In this document: positions 33,037-42,003 of the stretch, in pieces
Numbering within the stretch: the first letter of the stretch is position 1
How the letters are laid out: the number at the start of each line of letters is the position of its first letter
Origin: Gammaproteobacteria bacterium 28-57-27
GTDB taxonomy: Bacteria > Pseudomonadota > Gammaproteobacteria > Halothiobacillales > Halothiobacillaceae
Direction: 5' to 3'
Assembly: GCA_002281735.1 (NCBI GenBank)
Contig: NCGK01000003.1
Coordinates: 1-64,000, forward strand
DNA length: 64,000 nt
Translations under genes and position numbers: made by a program
Notes under the pieces: model-generated
The model's database searches: none
What the model was told of the DNA's origin: nothing
Seen by the model: the letters and a program-made list of their open reading frames with translations, nothing else

Positions 33037-34164
33037 TTATGCGAGCGCGAGCAACTCACCCAAGCGCACATCGCGCTCGCCTTCGCTGGCGACCACCAGC
33101 GTGGCATGGCCGACTTTGCGCCCCTTGCGCGCGTCCTTGCCGTAGGCATGGAAATATAGGTCGGGCACCGCCAGGGCGCGTTCACGCGAGGGTAAATCGC
33201 CAATGAAATTTAGCATGGCGCTGGCGCCGCGCAAGGCCGTGCTGCCGAGCGGAAGATCGAGAATGGCGCGCAGGTGATTTTCAAACTGGCTGCATACCGC
33301 GCCTTCAATGGTCCAGTGTCCGGTGTTGTGCACGCGCGGGGCAATTTCATTCGCGATCAGGCCGTTCGCCGTGACAAAAAACTCAAAGCCCAGTGTGCCA
33401 ACGTAATTCAAGGCTTCCAACACGCGGCGCGCATAGCGTTCTGCTTCAGCTTGCATGGGGTCTTTGGCGCGACTGAGCGAGAGCTTCAGTATACCGGCCT
33501 CGTGGGTGTTTTCGGAGAGCGCATAAAAGGCCAATTCACCCGAACGCGAGCGCACCGCGATCAGCGACACTTCACGCTCAAACTGAATAAACCCTTCCAA
33601 AATCAGCGCTGTGCCGCCAAGTGTGCTCCACGCGGCTTGCAGATCGTCCTGATGACGTAAGACATACTGCCCCTTGCCGTCATAGCCCAAACGACGGGTT
33701 TTCAATACGGCAGGCAAGCCCACTGCTGCGACGGCCTGTTCAAGCTCGGTCAAGCTATCCACCGCACACCAAGGCGGGGTAGGAATCTCCAGCTGGGCAA
33801 ACAGGGTTTTCTCATTCACCCGATCTTGTGCGACTTCCAAGGCCTTGGGCGGCGGAAAAAGGCGGGTCTGTGCATTGGTAAGATGCAGCGCGGGCATGGG
33901 AATGTTTTCAAATTCCAGCGTGATGATGTCGGTTGATTTGATGAGACGTTGCAGCGCTGCGGGGTCGTCGTAATCCGCGATGATTTGTGTGCCCAGCGTG
34001 GCGGCGCAGGCTTCCTGTGCGGGGTCGAGAAACACAAATTCCAAGCCGAGCGGGATACCCGCGAGGGCGAGCATGCGTCCGAGTTGCCCGCCGCCGATGA
34101 TGCCGATACGTTTGGCTTCCGGCTGATGTTCGCTCGTGTGTACTTCGGTCAATGCGTGGATCAT
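33037..34164 (-). CDS. purK: N5-carboxyaminoimidazole ribonucleotide synthase
   Basis: PurK uses ATP and bicarbonate to carboxylate aminoimidazole ribonucleotide in purine synthesis. The 375-residue ATP-grasp protein shows the N-terminal GIIGGGQLGRMLALAG, the substrate segment TLEFENIP, KTRRLGYDGKGQYVL (ATP site), FEREVSLIAVRS, and the late EIAPRVHNTGHWTIEGA metal/ATP site. It follows purE by 19 bp, so both are made together. About 18 residues before the conserved start are extra. Confidence 0.96.
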   Translation of the reverse strand: MIHALTEVHTSEHQPEAKRIGIIGGGQLGRMLALAGIPLGLEFVFLDPAQEACAATLGTQIIADYDDPAALQRLIKSTDIITLEFENIPMPALHLTNAQTRLFPPPKALEVAQDRVNEKTLFAQLEIPTPPWCAVDSLTELEQAVAAVGLPAVLKTRRLGYDGKGQYVLRHQDDLQAAWSTLGGTALILEGFIQFEREVSLIAVRSRSGELAFYALSENTHEAGILKLSLSRAKDPMQAEAERYARRVLEALNYVGTLGFEFFVTANGLIANEIAPRVHNTGHWTIEGAVCSQFENHLRAILDLPLGSTALRGASAMLNFIGDLPSRERALAVPDLYFHAYGKDARKGRKVGHATLVVASEGERDVRLGELLALA

Positions 34165-34183
34165 GGTCTCAGACTCAAAGATG

Positions 34184-34684
34184 TCATGCCCGTGGATCGG
34201 GGTGTTCCAAAATGCTCAGGGTTTGTTCAGTGCGGAATTGTTGCAGCTGCGTGCGCAGTTCCGGGCGGCTATTGCCCAAAATGGCGATGGCCAGCAAGGC
34301 GGCGTTTTTGGCTCCAGCCTGACCAATCGCCAGGGTTGCCACCGGAATGCCTGCAGGCATTTGCACGATGGAAAGCAGCGAATCCATGCCATTGAGCGCC
34401 TTGGACTGTACGGGCACGCCAAGTACCGGCACGATGGTTTTGGCGGCCAACATGCCAGGCAAATGGGCTGCGCCGCCCGCACCGGCGATAATGACTTCAA
34501 GGCCGCGTTCGGCGGCTTGGTTGGCGTAGTCCATCAACAAATCCGGTGTGCGATGTGCCGAAACCACGCGCACCTCGTGCGCAATACCGAAGGCTTCGAG
34601 GATGGCTACGCCATGCTGCATGGTGTCCCAATCGGACTTGGAGCCCATAACCACACCGACGAGCGGCTGAGAGTGATAAGACAT
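34184..34684 (-). CDS. purE: N5-carboxyaminoimidazole ribonucleotide mutase
   Basis: PurE moves the carboxyl group of N5-CAIR to carbon 4, the step after PurK. From ATG 34684 the protein has 166 residues with the family motifs [24 protein letters not shown] (catalytic His), [14 protein letters not shown], and [20 protein letters not shown]. The frame stays open to 34726, adding an unconserved N-terminus. The 265-bp gap to the divergent pseudouridine synthase gene must hold the purEK promoter. Confidence 0.96.
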   Translation of the reverse strand: MSYHSQPLVGVVMGSKSDWDTMQHGVAILEAFGIAHEVRVVSAHRTPDLLMDYANQAAERGLEVIIAGAGGAAHLPGMLAAKTIVPVLGVPVQSKALNGMDSLLSIVQMPAGIPVATLAIGQAGAKNAALLAIAILGNSRPELRTQLQQFRTEQTLSILEHPDPRA

Positions 34685-34949
34685 GAATAGAGTCGCCCGG
34701 AAATTTAGCCAGAAATAGGGAGGCATCCTTGCCCAAAGCGCGAAGCTTAGCGGTGCAAGGCCCTAGGCTCAATAGTCGATCTGTATTTATTGATTAGGAC
34801 TGACGCAAAACGCCTCAGCGGCGCTCAAGCATCTCGGTGTACTCGTTAGATATGCCTCTTTGATCGGGCTCTGCAATGAGCCGGATCAATGACGGGCTAC
34901 TCAAGGTGCGCAACGTTGTATCATGCGCACATTAATAAGGTGAAGAATC

Positions 34950-36035
34950 ATGCAAGGCGAACGTTTACAAAAGGTGCTGGCGGGCTGGGGTTTAGGTTCA
35001 CGGCGGGCGATTGAGCAATGGATCGCCGCAGGCGAAGTCAAGGTGAACGGGGAAGTTGCAACCCTCGGTACGCGTATGCTGCCGACCGACCGCGTGGAAA
35101 TTCGTGGTCAGCCGGTGCGCTCGCGGGTGGAAAGCTTTACGCGCCGCGTGTTGATGTATCACAAGCCGGAAGGCGAATTGACCACGCGTTTTGACCCAGA
35201 GGGTCGCCCCACGGTGTTTGAAAGCCTGCCGCCGATTCGGGATGGGCGCTGGATTACGGTCGGGCGTCTGGACTTCAATACCTCCGGCTTGTTGATTGTG
35301 ACCAATGATGGCGAGCTGGCAAACCGTATGATGCACCCCTCGCAGGAATTATTGCGGGTGTATGCGGCGCGTATTTTTGGCGATTTGACCCCGGCGATGA
35401 TTAAGCAATTGCAGGAAGGCGTGGAGCTGGAAGACGGCGTGGCGCATTTCGAGTCGGTTGAAGATGCGGGCGGCACGGGCATGAACCACTGGTATCACGT
35501 CGGCTTGCGCGAAGGGCGTAACCGCGAGGTGCGACGCATGTTTGAGGCCGTAGGCGTGCCGGTCAGTCGCCTGATTCGTATCCAATACGGTGATCTGGTG
35601 CTGCCGCCGCGTTTGCGTCCGGGCAAGTGGAATATGTTGACCGCCGAAGAGGCGGAAGCGCTGGCGGTGAGTATGAAGATGCCATCGAAAAAAGAGGCCT
35701 CGGACGTTGTGCGTACGCCGCGCCGCGCGTCGGTGCGCCCGGCCTTTCCTGTGGCTCGTGAGCGAGATGGCGAATCGCGTGGCGGAGCAGGTGAACGCTC
35801 ACGCACCCCAGCGGACGCCGACCCGCGTCGCCGTGAGCCGCGCGCGGCTGGTGAACGCAAAACCTATGTGGTGCGTTCCGGACGAGCCGAACGACAGGAC
35901 GTTGTGACTGCCACGGAGGGGCGGCCTGTTGCCGCACGAACCTATGATTCCAAGCGTGTTGCGCATTCGGCTCCAGGTCCGGCGCAAAACCGTGGACGGG
36001 GTGCGGAGGGGCGTCCGCCGCGTAAGCGCGGGTAA
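34950..36035 (+). CDS. rluB: 23S rRNA pseudouridine synthase, RsuA/RluB family, with basic C-terminal tail
   Basis: The 361 residues have an N-terminal S4 RNA-binding domain (LQKVLAGWGLGSRRAIEQWIAAGEVKVNG) and the RsuA-type catalytic domain with GRLDFNTSGLLIVTNDGELA (catalytic Asp) and EGRNREVRRMFEAVG. RluB/E/F-type enzymes modify 23S rRNA in the cytoplasm; RluB is the most likely by domain layout, but the exact uridine cannot be fixed. From about residue 240 it carries a 120-residue Arg-, Pro- and Gly-rich disordered tail, which is common in this subfamily and probably binds RNA. AAGGTGAAG precedes the ATG. Confidence 0.87.
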   Translation: MQGERLQKVLAGWGLGSRRAIEQWIAAGEVKVNGEVATLGTRMLPTDRVEIRGQPVRSRVESFTRRVLMYHKPEGELTTRFDPEGRPTVFESLPPIRDGRWITVGRLDFNTSGLLIVTNDGELANRMMHPSQELLRVYAARIFGDLTPAMIKQLQEGVELEDGVAHFESVEDAGGTGMNHWYHVGLREGRNREVRRMFEAVGVPVSRLIRIQYGDLVLPPRLRPGKWNMLTAEEAEALAVSMKMPSKKEASDVVRTPRRASVRPAFPVARERDGESRGGAGERSRTPADADPRRREPRAAGERKTYVVRSGRAERQDVVTATEGRPVAARTYDSKRVAHSAPGPAQNRGRGAEGRPPRKRG

Positions 36036-36273
36036 ATTGCTGCGAAGATGGTTAAGATCTATCCGAGTTCGACACTTCCTGTTCGCCCCAAGCCTATTGA
36101 GCGGGGGCTATTGAACGGAGTCTATCGAAGAAGTCTACTGAACGGCATGAGGACAGGCTTTGACTGGCACAATCTGAACGGTGGTAATCAAACTTTATCG
36201 AGGTGTGCTAAATAACTTGAACTACTACACGTTGATTAATTGTTTTGGACTTGAACCTTAAAGGAGTATTTAC

Positions 36274-36780
36274 ATGCGCATGGCAAAAGCCACCCTCAGT
36301 TTTATGGCCGCTGCCTTACTGGCGGCAAGCTCCACCTTGGCGCTGGCGCAAACCTGCAATTCGAACATGCCGCTCAGCAAGCCAGACAGCCGCTACACCT
36401 ATAACGCCGCTGGCGACGAGGTGACGGACAGCGTGACCCGTTTGACCTGGAAGCGTTGTGCCGAAGGTATGGGCTGGAGCGAAGGCACCTGCACCGGTAC
36501 GCCAAACGAATACACTTGGGAAGCAGCGGTTAGCCATGCTGCCACACAGACCGGCTGGCACCTGCCGAGTATCAAGGAGCTGAAAAGCTTGATTGAGCTG
36601 GCTTGCTATGGCATGGGCATCAACCAGACAGCGTTCCCGGAAACACCACACTTGGTGTGGTCGGCCTCGACGGTTGCGGCCGGTACCGAGCTCGTGTGGT
36701 TTGTCAACTTCGGCCTCGGCGACGACGACTATAGCAAAAAGGACAGCAAAGCCTCGGTTCGTCTGGTTCGTAGTCAGTAA
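36274..36780 (+). CDS. Secreted DUF1566-domain protein
   Basis: AAAGGAG precedes ATG 36274, which opens a signal peptide (LSFMAAALLAASSTLALA). The 168-residue product shows the DUF1566 (Lcl C-terminal) motifs: VTDSVTRLTWKRCAEGM, WHLPSIKELKSLIELA, and a final WSAST followed by VWFVNFGLGDDDYSKKDSKASVRLVRS. Such domains occur in exported, often adhesive or surface proteins of unknown role. Cysteine pairs (CNSNMPL, RCAEGM, GTCTG, ACYGM) suggest disulfides. The gene converges with the SDR gene across the second five-hairpin element. Confidence 0.8.
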   Translation: MRMAKATLSFMAAALLAASSTLALAQTCNSNMPLSKPDSRYTYNAAGDEVTDSVTRLTWKRCAEGMGWSEGTCTGTPNEYTWEAAVSHAATQTGWHLPSIKELKSLIELACYGMGINQTAFPETPHLVWSASTVAAGTELVWFVNFGLGDDDYSKKDSKASVRLVRSQ

Positions 36781-36825
36781 TTGGATTTTTTGGCTATTTT
36801 TTAGGGCACTTTTGTCGATTCTTTA

Positions 36826-36971
36826 AGGAAATGCTGATTTATTCAGTGTTTCCCGCTTGGGGCAGGATGCCCCAACATGAACAAAGACATAAGTCTTTGA
36901 TTCATGAGCGCTATCGCGGACATGTGCCGCGATGAGCGCGCTGATTTATTCCATGGATGGAATAAATCAGC
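36826..36971. repeat. 146-bp element of five consecutive hairpins, copy 2 (inverted)
   Basis: This is the reverse-complement orientation of the element at 19194-19339. Order: HP5 36827-36853 (arms GGAAATGCTGA and TCAGTGTTTCC, paired with two G-T wobbles), HP4 36857-36875 (TTGGGGCA arms), HP3 36876-36906, HP2 36909-36938, HP1 36940-36971 (15-bp perfect arms, loop GG instead of TC). Changes between the copies preserve pairing in several stems. It again fills a gap between convergent genes. Confidence 0.9.
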
Positions 36972-37010
36972 ATCTACTTAAGATCTGGTGTAAGGCTGAA
37001 ACGATGGGCT

Positions 37011-37670
37011 TTACGACATCACGCGCTTGAGTAGCTCTTGTGCAACCTCGCTCACGGGTACCAAACCCTCCGGTGAGTGTCCGGGAAAAATACGTGCATA
37101 CAAGGGCGTAGGCATGGCGGGTGGGGTGAAAACTTCAACCTGCAATTGAGGTTGTTCATCCGCCCATTGCTTGGCTTGTTGCTTCAGGGCGGCCTTGGTC
37201 ACGCCGTAGGTGCCCAGATAGCTGGCCGGGTTGTGATCCCCTATAAAAATCAGCTTGCCTTGCGCCGCGCACAGCAGGGGCAGACAGGCACGGGTGAGTA
37301 AAAACGGCGCCGTCAGGTTGACCCGCATGACGCGATTCCACACGCTGGGATCGACATGCGCCAGCGGGGCGGGGGCGGCAATATCAGCCGCAAGGTGTAC
37401 CAGCGCGTCCAGGCGATCTGTGTGCTGCCTCAGTAACTGCAGCAGCATTAGATAGTCTTCGGCTTGCGCTCCGGCGAAGTCCATGGCGTGCAGGAGCGGT
37501 TCTGCGCCGCCTTGAGCAACGATTTCGTCGGCCAGTGCCATTAAGGCTTCAGGTTTGCGTCCAAGTAAAATCAGACGCGCGCCGCGTCGCGCCGCTTCAA
37601 GGCTGAGCGCACGACCAAGGCCGCCAGTTGCGCCGGTAATCAGGATGAAAGGGGGGAGCGTCGGGTGCAT
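37011..37670 (-). CDS. Short-chain dehydrogenase/reductase
   Basis: The 219 residues form an NAD(P)-binding SDR: nucleotide loop ITGATGGLGRALSLEAARRG, LVHLAADIAAPAPL (NAAG-like), and the catalytic region YLGTYGVTKAALKQQAKQW with Tyr and Lys in YxxxK. The substrate is unknown; the last segment (PLYARIFPG) may cover it. It may be transcribed with the two squalene-synthase-like genes directly upstream (31 bp). Confidence 0.85.
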   Translation of the reverse strand: MHPTLPPFILITGATGGLGRALSLEAARRGARLILLGRKPEALMALADEIVAQGGAEPLLHAMDFAGAQAEDYLMLLQLLRQHTDRLDALVHLAADIAAPAPLAHVDPSVWNRVMRVNLTAPFLLTRACLPLLCAAQGKLIFIGDHNPASYLGTYGVTKAALKQQAKQWADEQPQLQVEVFTPPAMPTPLYARIFPGHSPEGLVPVSEVAQELLKRVMS

Positions 37671-37701
37671 GAGGTGTGTATTCCGAAGTAGGCTATTTGA
37701 T

Positions 37702-38571
37702 TTATGTCTTGATTTTGTGGCGTCGCGCCTTGCCCGCGGTGTGCCATGCCAGCCATAGAAGACGCAGCGGAGTCAGTTCGGGGCGTCGCTCAAGCAGGTT
37801 CCAGTCTTCGTCTTGCATGGCATCCAGCAAGGCTTCGGCGTGGGCGAGGCTGACCAGTGCCATGATCTGTTCCGGCTGTTTGGCGGCAGGGAGCACGCTG
37901 CGGGCGTGTTGAATGTGTTGGCGGATATGTTGCCCAAGTTCGGCAAACATGGCGCGTGTGCGCTCAGAGGTGCGTGGTTGCATCAGGTCAACGGCGCTTA
38001 GGCCATGGAGTTGTAGCGTGTGTTGCGGTAGCCGAACCTCGCCTTGGGCAGCGTCACGGCCGATATAGTGCAGCACGCGCGTCCAGGTGAGGGCGCTGCC
38101 GAGGGCATGAGCAAAGTCGCGCTCGCTGCGCCCGGCTTGACCGCCGATGTCAGTCAGGATCAGCCACGCGGCGATATCTTCACGGTAGCTCATGAGCGCA
38201 AAATCGTTGGCCTGTTCAATGCGGGCTGGGTGGAGGCGTGCGTGTGCGCCATGCAGCATTTCGTCGAGCAGGGCATCGTGACCGGGGTGGTTGAGAACGT
38301 GCTGGCTTAGCGCTTGCGCGATTGGATGTTGCGCTTTGCCTTGTGCGGCAGCCTGTAATTCGGCTTGCCACCAGTCGAGGCGAGCCAGTGCCACGCTGGG
38401 CTCGGCGATGCGGGTGACGACTTCGTTCAGTTCATGACGCAACGCCAGTACAGCCCAAGCCGCAGGCTGCTGCGCGGCAGGCATGTATAGCGTGGCGTAG
38501 TGGTTGGACGAGCCGCGCGGTGCGGCGAGTTGGCGGCAAAATTCAACCGGGTTGGCAGCGTATGTAGACAT
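37702..38571 (-). CDS. Squalene/phytoene synthase-family protein, NDUFAF6-like
   Basis: I start at ATG 38571, one base after the preceding stop, giving 289 residues. The fold is that of trans-isoprenyl diphosphate synthases: YATLYMP near the start, then LARLDWWQAEL and LTWTRVLHYIGRDAAQGEVRLPQ. The two Asp-rich motifs of true squalene or phytoene synthases (DDxxD) are not present in canonical form; the first reads VVTRIAEP. This resembles NDUFAF6-like relatives more than HpnC/HpnD, so prenyl transfer is doubtful. It is paired with a second divergent member of the same superfamily just upstream. Confidence 0.65.
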   Translation of the reverse strand: MSTYAANPVEFCRQLAAPRGSSNHYATLYMPAAQQPAAWAVLALRHELNEVVTRIAEPSVALARLDWWQAELQAAAQGKAQHPIAQALSQHVLNHPGHDALLDEMLHGAHARLHPARIEQANDFALMSYREDIAAWLILTDIGGQAGRSERDFAHALGSALTWTRVLHYIGRDAAQGEVRLPQHTLQLHGLSAVDLMQPRTSERTRAMFAELGQHIRQHIQHARSVLPAAKQPEQIMALVSLAHAEALLDAMQDEDWNLLERRPELTPLRLLWLAWHTAGKARRHKIKT

Positions 38572-38572
38572 G

Positions 38573-39265
38573 TCAGGTCGAGCATCCGCCACTGCCACAG
38601 CTTCCGCCCGCTTGCTTTGAGGTCGAGCGGATGAACAGGGTGTTTTTGAGCAGGAGCAAACGATCCTTGAATGACAGGGTGGGGTGAATAAAAGGCGCCT
38701 TGGGGTCACGCTGCATTTCTTGCAGGATGAAGCCAGCGTAAAGCATCGTCCAGCGTAGGCGGTAACGCAGGTGCAAAGGAGCCGTTAATCCGAGTGGCGC
38801 GCTGCCTTGCAGGATTTTCATGCTCTGAGCTGCGAGTTGTTCACCCTGACGACGCAAGGCAAAGTCGTGTTTGCCAGTGGTGAGTTGCTCGGCTTCGACC
38901 ATGTGTTTGCGCATGGAGTCGCGGGGTAACAGCATGCGTCCTTCGCCTGCATCCTCACGCAGGAAAAGAAGCATTTCCGTGAGCCAGAGTGCAACACCCA
39001 AGCCTTGCGCCAAAGCAAGGCTGTGTACGTCGGCTTTGGGCCAAAGGTATGCAAGTTGGGCTTTTATCAACTCACCGCCGAGCGCGCGCGCGGAGTGCAT
39101 GAGTTCTGCAAGATCGGCATGACCGGATGTTAGCTTGGCATGGTCCGCATTCCACTGGGTATGAGTGCCGCGCAGCATGTTGGCCAGGGGTGATTGTGCG
39201 GGGCTAGGCAAGGCGGAACGCATGAGGGGGAAACGCTGCGCGACATCTTTAACGGAGTCTTTCAT
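38573..39265 (-). CDS. Divergent squalene/phytoene synthase-like protein with Cys-rich tail
   Basis: The 230 residues retain the second conserved region of the squalene-synthase superfamily: GLGVALWLTEMLLFLREDAGEGRMLLPRD, matching the [22 protein letters not shown] pattern. The first Asp-rich motif is not recognisable and the protein is shorter than the usual 270-340 residues. It ends in GGSCGSGGCST, a two-cysteine tail that could bind a metal. The first Met overlaps the rmuC stop by 4 bp (ATGA), and the next gene starts one base after its end, so the three are co-translated. Confidence 0.6.
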   Translation of the reverse strand: MKDSVKDVAQRFPLMRSALPSPAQSPLANMLRGTHTQWNADHAKLTSGHADLAELMHSARALGGELIKAQLAYLWPKADVHSLALAQGLGVALWLTEMLLFLREDAGEGRMLLPRDSMRKHMVEAEQLTTGKHDFALRRQGEQLAAQSMKILQGSAPLGLTAPLHLRYRLRWTMLYAGFILQEMQRDPKAPFIHPTLSFKDRLLLLKNTLFIRSTSKQAGGSCGSGGCST

Positions 39266-40830
39266 GGGGCTTGCTCCTCGTCGCTTTCCAGCGCGGCCTG
39301 AATCAGGTTTTCCGGTAAGGTTTTAGTGGATTGCACGCCAAGGCGGTGCAAACGTTGCGCACGACTCAGCACATTGCCGCGCCCGCTGGAGAGTTTGTTG
39401 AACGCGGTTTCATAGCTTTTTGCAGCCTGTTCGATGCGTCCGCCGAGCGTCTGCATATCGTCCACAAAACCGACCAATTTGTCGTACAAATCCCCAGCTT
39501 GACGGGCAATTTCTTGCGCGTTCTGGTTTTGTTGTTCTTGCCGCCAAACGTGGGCAATGGTGCGCAACACGGCGAGCAGGGTGGTGGGCGATACCATGAC
39601 GATATTGCGTTTGAGTGCGTCCTGAAACAGGGTTTTGTCATGCTCCATCGCCAGCATCAAGGCAGGTTCGATGGGCACGAATAGCACCACGAAATCGAGG
39701 GTACGCAGCTCAGGAATGTTCTCGTAAGCCTTGTCGGACAGCCCGGCAATGTGCGCGCGCAGGGCGGTGAGATGATCTTTGAGATGGCGCGCTTTCTGAG
39801 CGGGATCATCGTCGTTGATGTGGCGCTCATAGGCCGAAAGCGAGACCTTGGCATCGACGATCACCACGCGGTTTTCCGGCAGGTAAATCAGTGCATCCGG
39901 CTGGGCGCGGCTGCCGGCGTTGGCGAGGCTGACTTGGGTGTCATATTCAAAGCCTTTGCGCAGGCCGGAGCTTTCTAGCACGGTTTCCAGGATCATTTCG
40001 CCCCACATGCCCTGGGTTTTGCGCTCGCCTTTGAGTGCGCGGGTCAGGCTTTCGGCCTCATGACCGAGGCGGGTGTTCATTTCGGCCAGGCGTTTGAGTT
40101 CTTCACGTAGGGCGTGGCGTTCACGCGCTTCCTGGCCGTAACTATCTTCCACCTTTTTCTGGAATTCGCTCAGACGATCGCGTAATGGGTTGAGAAGTTG
40201 GCCAATCTGGGCTTGATTGTGCTCGGTAAAGCGCTGGGTTTTTTCTTCCAGAATCTCATTCGCCAGCACTTTGAATTGCTCGCTGAGCTGGGTTTTGGCT
40301 TCGAGTAATAGGGTGAGCTTTTCTTGTGCCTGCTCACGTTCGGCGGCGAGTTGAGTTTGGCTTTGGGCGAGCATTTCGCGGCTGCGCTCGCGCTCATGCG
40401 TGGTTTCAAGCAAGCTGCGTTCGGTGCTTTCCATGCGCAGGCGCAGTGGTTCAAGTTCGGCCAACAGACCCGCCGCGCGCTCGCCTTGGGTGCGGCGCTC
40501 GCGTTCGAGGGCGTCCAATTGGCTGCGTAAAACGGATGTTTCTTGTTCCAAGGGCGCAATGCGGCTGGCGCGTTCATGCAGCATGGCGCGCTCAAGACTG
40601 GCTTGGTTTAGAGCCTCGCGCAGGTGTTGGTTGTCGCTGCTTAATGCCTGACGTTCGCCCAGTTGTTTCGCAATTTCTTCTTCGGCGGCCAGCAGGCGTT
40701 CGGAAAGTCGCGCTTCAAGAGCTTTGCTGCTGGCACGCAAAATCAGCCATGTGAGTAATGCACCAAGCCAAAAGGCGGCGAGGGCGACGAGCATCAGTTG
40801 CTGCTCGGGGGTGAGTTGGAGGTTAGGCAC
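39262..40830 (-). CDS. rmuC: DNA recombination protein RmuC homolog
   Basis: RmuC proteins limit recombination-driven inversions and carry a PD-(D/E)xK nuclease-like domain. The 522 residues have an N-terminal membrane anchor (LVALAAFWLGALLTWLIL), a long coiled coil (about 35-210) and the RmuC domain (about 210-480) with GMWGEMILETVLESSGLRKGFEYDTQ, PDALIYLPENRVVIVDAKVSLSAYE and FVPIEPALMLAM. Translation begins at GTG 40830. It is the first gene of a run that includes the squalene-synthase-like pair. Confidence 0.9.
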   Translation of the reverse strand: MPNLQLTPEQQLMLVALAAFWLGALLTWLILRASSKALEARLSERLLAAEEEIAKQLGERQALSSDNQHLREALNQASLERAMLHERASRIAPLEQETSVLRSQLDALERERRTQGERAAGLLAELEPLRLRMESTERSLLETTHERERSREMLAQSQTQLAAEREQAQEKLTLLLEAKTQLSEQFKVLANEILEEKTQRFTEHNQAQIGQLLNPLRDRLSEFQKKVEDSYGQEARERHALREELKRLAEMNTRLGHEAESLTRALKGERKTQGMWGEMILETVLESSGLRKGFEYDTQVSLANAGSRAQPDALIYLPENRVVIVDAKVSLSAYERHINDDDPAQKARHLKDHLTALRAHIAGLSDKAYENIPELRTLDFVVLFVPIEPALMLAMEHDKTLFQDALKRNIVMVSPTTLLAVLRTIAHVWRQEQQNQNAQEIARQAGDLYDKLVGFVDDMQTLGGRIEQAAKSYETAFNKLSSGRGNVLSRAQRLHRLGVQSTKTLPENLIQAALESDEEQAP

Positions 40831-40890
40831 GATGAAGTAAGTCTGGGTTAGTGATTTAAGAGCCTGTTTACGATCTCGCTGAACGCGGTT

Positions 40891-41024
40891 TCTCCCCCTC
40901 CCCCTTGACGGGGGAGGGTTGGGGAGAGGGTGGTGACGCAGGCAGAGTCGAGACCGTAGCCCCCTCTCCCCAGCGGCTTCGCCCCCCTCGCTGAGCTCTC
41001 CCCGCGAGGGGAGAGGGCGCTAAA
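40891..41024. repeat. Compound GC-rich palindromic repeat between gph and rmuC
   Basis: CCCTCCCCC and GGGGGAGGG (40896-40918) pair around TTGAC, as before thiL. A second perfect 8-bp stem CTCTCCCC/GGGGAGAG with loop GCGA lies at 40996-41015. The intervening CCCCTCTCCCCAGCGGCTTCG is complementary in part to the first GGGGAGAGGG, so larger structures are possible. It fills most of the 196-bp gap. Confidence 0.75.
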
Positions 41025-41026
41025 AA

Positions 41027-41671
41027 CTAAATCCATTGATGCAGCTCATCGGCATGCTGCACCACCGCATCCGCGCCCCAGTCGTGTGGGTTGTCATCGC
41101 TTTGAATGTAACCAAACGCGGCAGCAATCGACGGGCTGCCTGCGGCGCGGGCGGCATCAATGTCTCGTTTGTGGTCGCCGACCATCACACACTCTTCGAC
41201 CGACAAACCGAGCAAGGCACAGGCATGGCGTACCGGTGCGGGGTCGGGTTTGTTCACGGGCAAGGTATCGCCGCTGACGATACAGGGCGTGGTAAGCCCT
41301 AACCCAGCCAGCAATGGTTCAGTGAGGAAGGCGGGTTTGTTGGTGACCACGCCCCAGCTGCGCCCTTGGCTGCTGAGCGCTTTAAGCACGTCAGCCATGC
41401 CAGGGAACAGCGTGCTATCCACGCAAAGGTTTGCGGCGTAAATGGCCAGGTAACGCTGTTTCAGCACATCAAGCCGTTCGGCTTGAATATCCGCGCCAAA
41501 GCCCAGCCTGACCAATGCGCCCGCACCATGCGAAACCCACGGTCGGATCAGCGCATAGGGCAGGGCAGGCAGGTTGTTTTCCGCACGCAGACGGTTGAGT
41601 GCTCCGGCCATATCCGGCGCGGTATCAACTAGCGTGCCGTCGAGGTCAAAGAGGAAGGCGCTGGGTTTCAT
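41027..41671 (-). CDS. gph: Phosphoglycolate phosphatase (HAD superfamily)
   Basis: The 214 residues show the four HAD motifs: nucleophile FLFDLDGTLVDTAPD, threonine motif near GVVTNKP, lysine LPVNKPDPAP, and VMVGDHKRDIDAARAAG. Gph removes phosphate from 2-phosphoglycolate, a by-product of DNA repair and of RuBisCO oxygenation. ATG 41671 begins close to the DUF2442 gene (24 bp). The exact substrate follows from similarity in the N-terminal cap (DMAGALNRLRAENNLPALPYALIRPWVSHGAGALVRLGF). Confidence 0.88.
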   Translation of the reverse strand: MKPSAFLFDLDGTLVDTAPDMAGALNRLRAENNLPALPYALIRPWVSHGAGALVRLGFGADIQAERLDVLKQRYLAIYAANLCVDSTLFPGMADVLKALSSQGRSWGVVTNKPAFLTEPLLAGLGLTTPCIVSGDTLPVNKPDPAPVRHACALLGLSVEECVMVGDHKRDIDAARAAGSPSIAAAFGYIQSDDNPHDWGADAVVQHADELHQWI

Positions 41672-41695
41672 AACCCGTTGCTCATCAGAGTCATA

Positions 41696-41986
41696 TCAAT
41701 GGGTGTAACCCCAAGCCTTAAACTGTTCCGCAAGGCTTGGGTCATTTTTGAAGGCTTGAAAATAGACAAATTCGGGTGCCAAATCCGCGCCGTTTGGCCA
41801 GACGATGGTTTCCAATTCGGTGTCTACGTAAAGTTTGGCAAATTCTTCGTGATTCGACAGTTGCGCGAACACGCCGCGCTGCACGACTTCGGAAAGGTCA
41901 GCAATACCGTGTTTGCCATCGTTGAATGTCACATCAACGCGGAAATCACCTATGGGCGTGGCTTGGATAATATGCAGAAACATCAT
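41696..41986 (-). CDS. DUF2442-domain protein
   Basis: The 96 residues match DUF2442: VTFNDGKHGIADLSEVVQRGVFAQLSNHEEFAKLYVDTELETIVWPNGADLAPEFVYFQA. Family members often accompany toxin-antitoxin or DUF4160 genes, but no partner of that type is next to this one; it stands between a cNMP-binding gene and gph. The function is unknown. Confidence 0.8.
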   Translation of the reverse strand: MMFLHIIQATPIGDFRVDVTFNDGKHGIADLSEVVQRGVFAQLSNHEEFAKLYVDTELETIVWPNGADLAPEFVYFQAFKNDPSLAEQFKAWGYTH

Positions 41987-42003
41987 GTTGATTTGAATGC
42001 GCC

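Noticed and set aside
36108-36150. Imperfect tandem CTATTGA-type units before the DUF1566 gene.
   Set aside because: The units differ in length and sequence, so they may be chance similarity.
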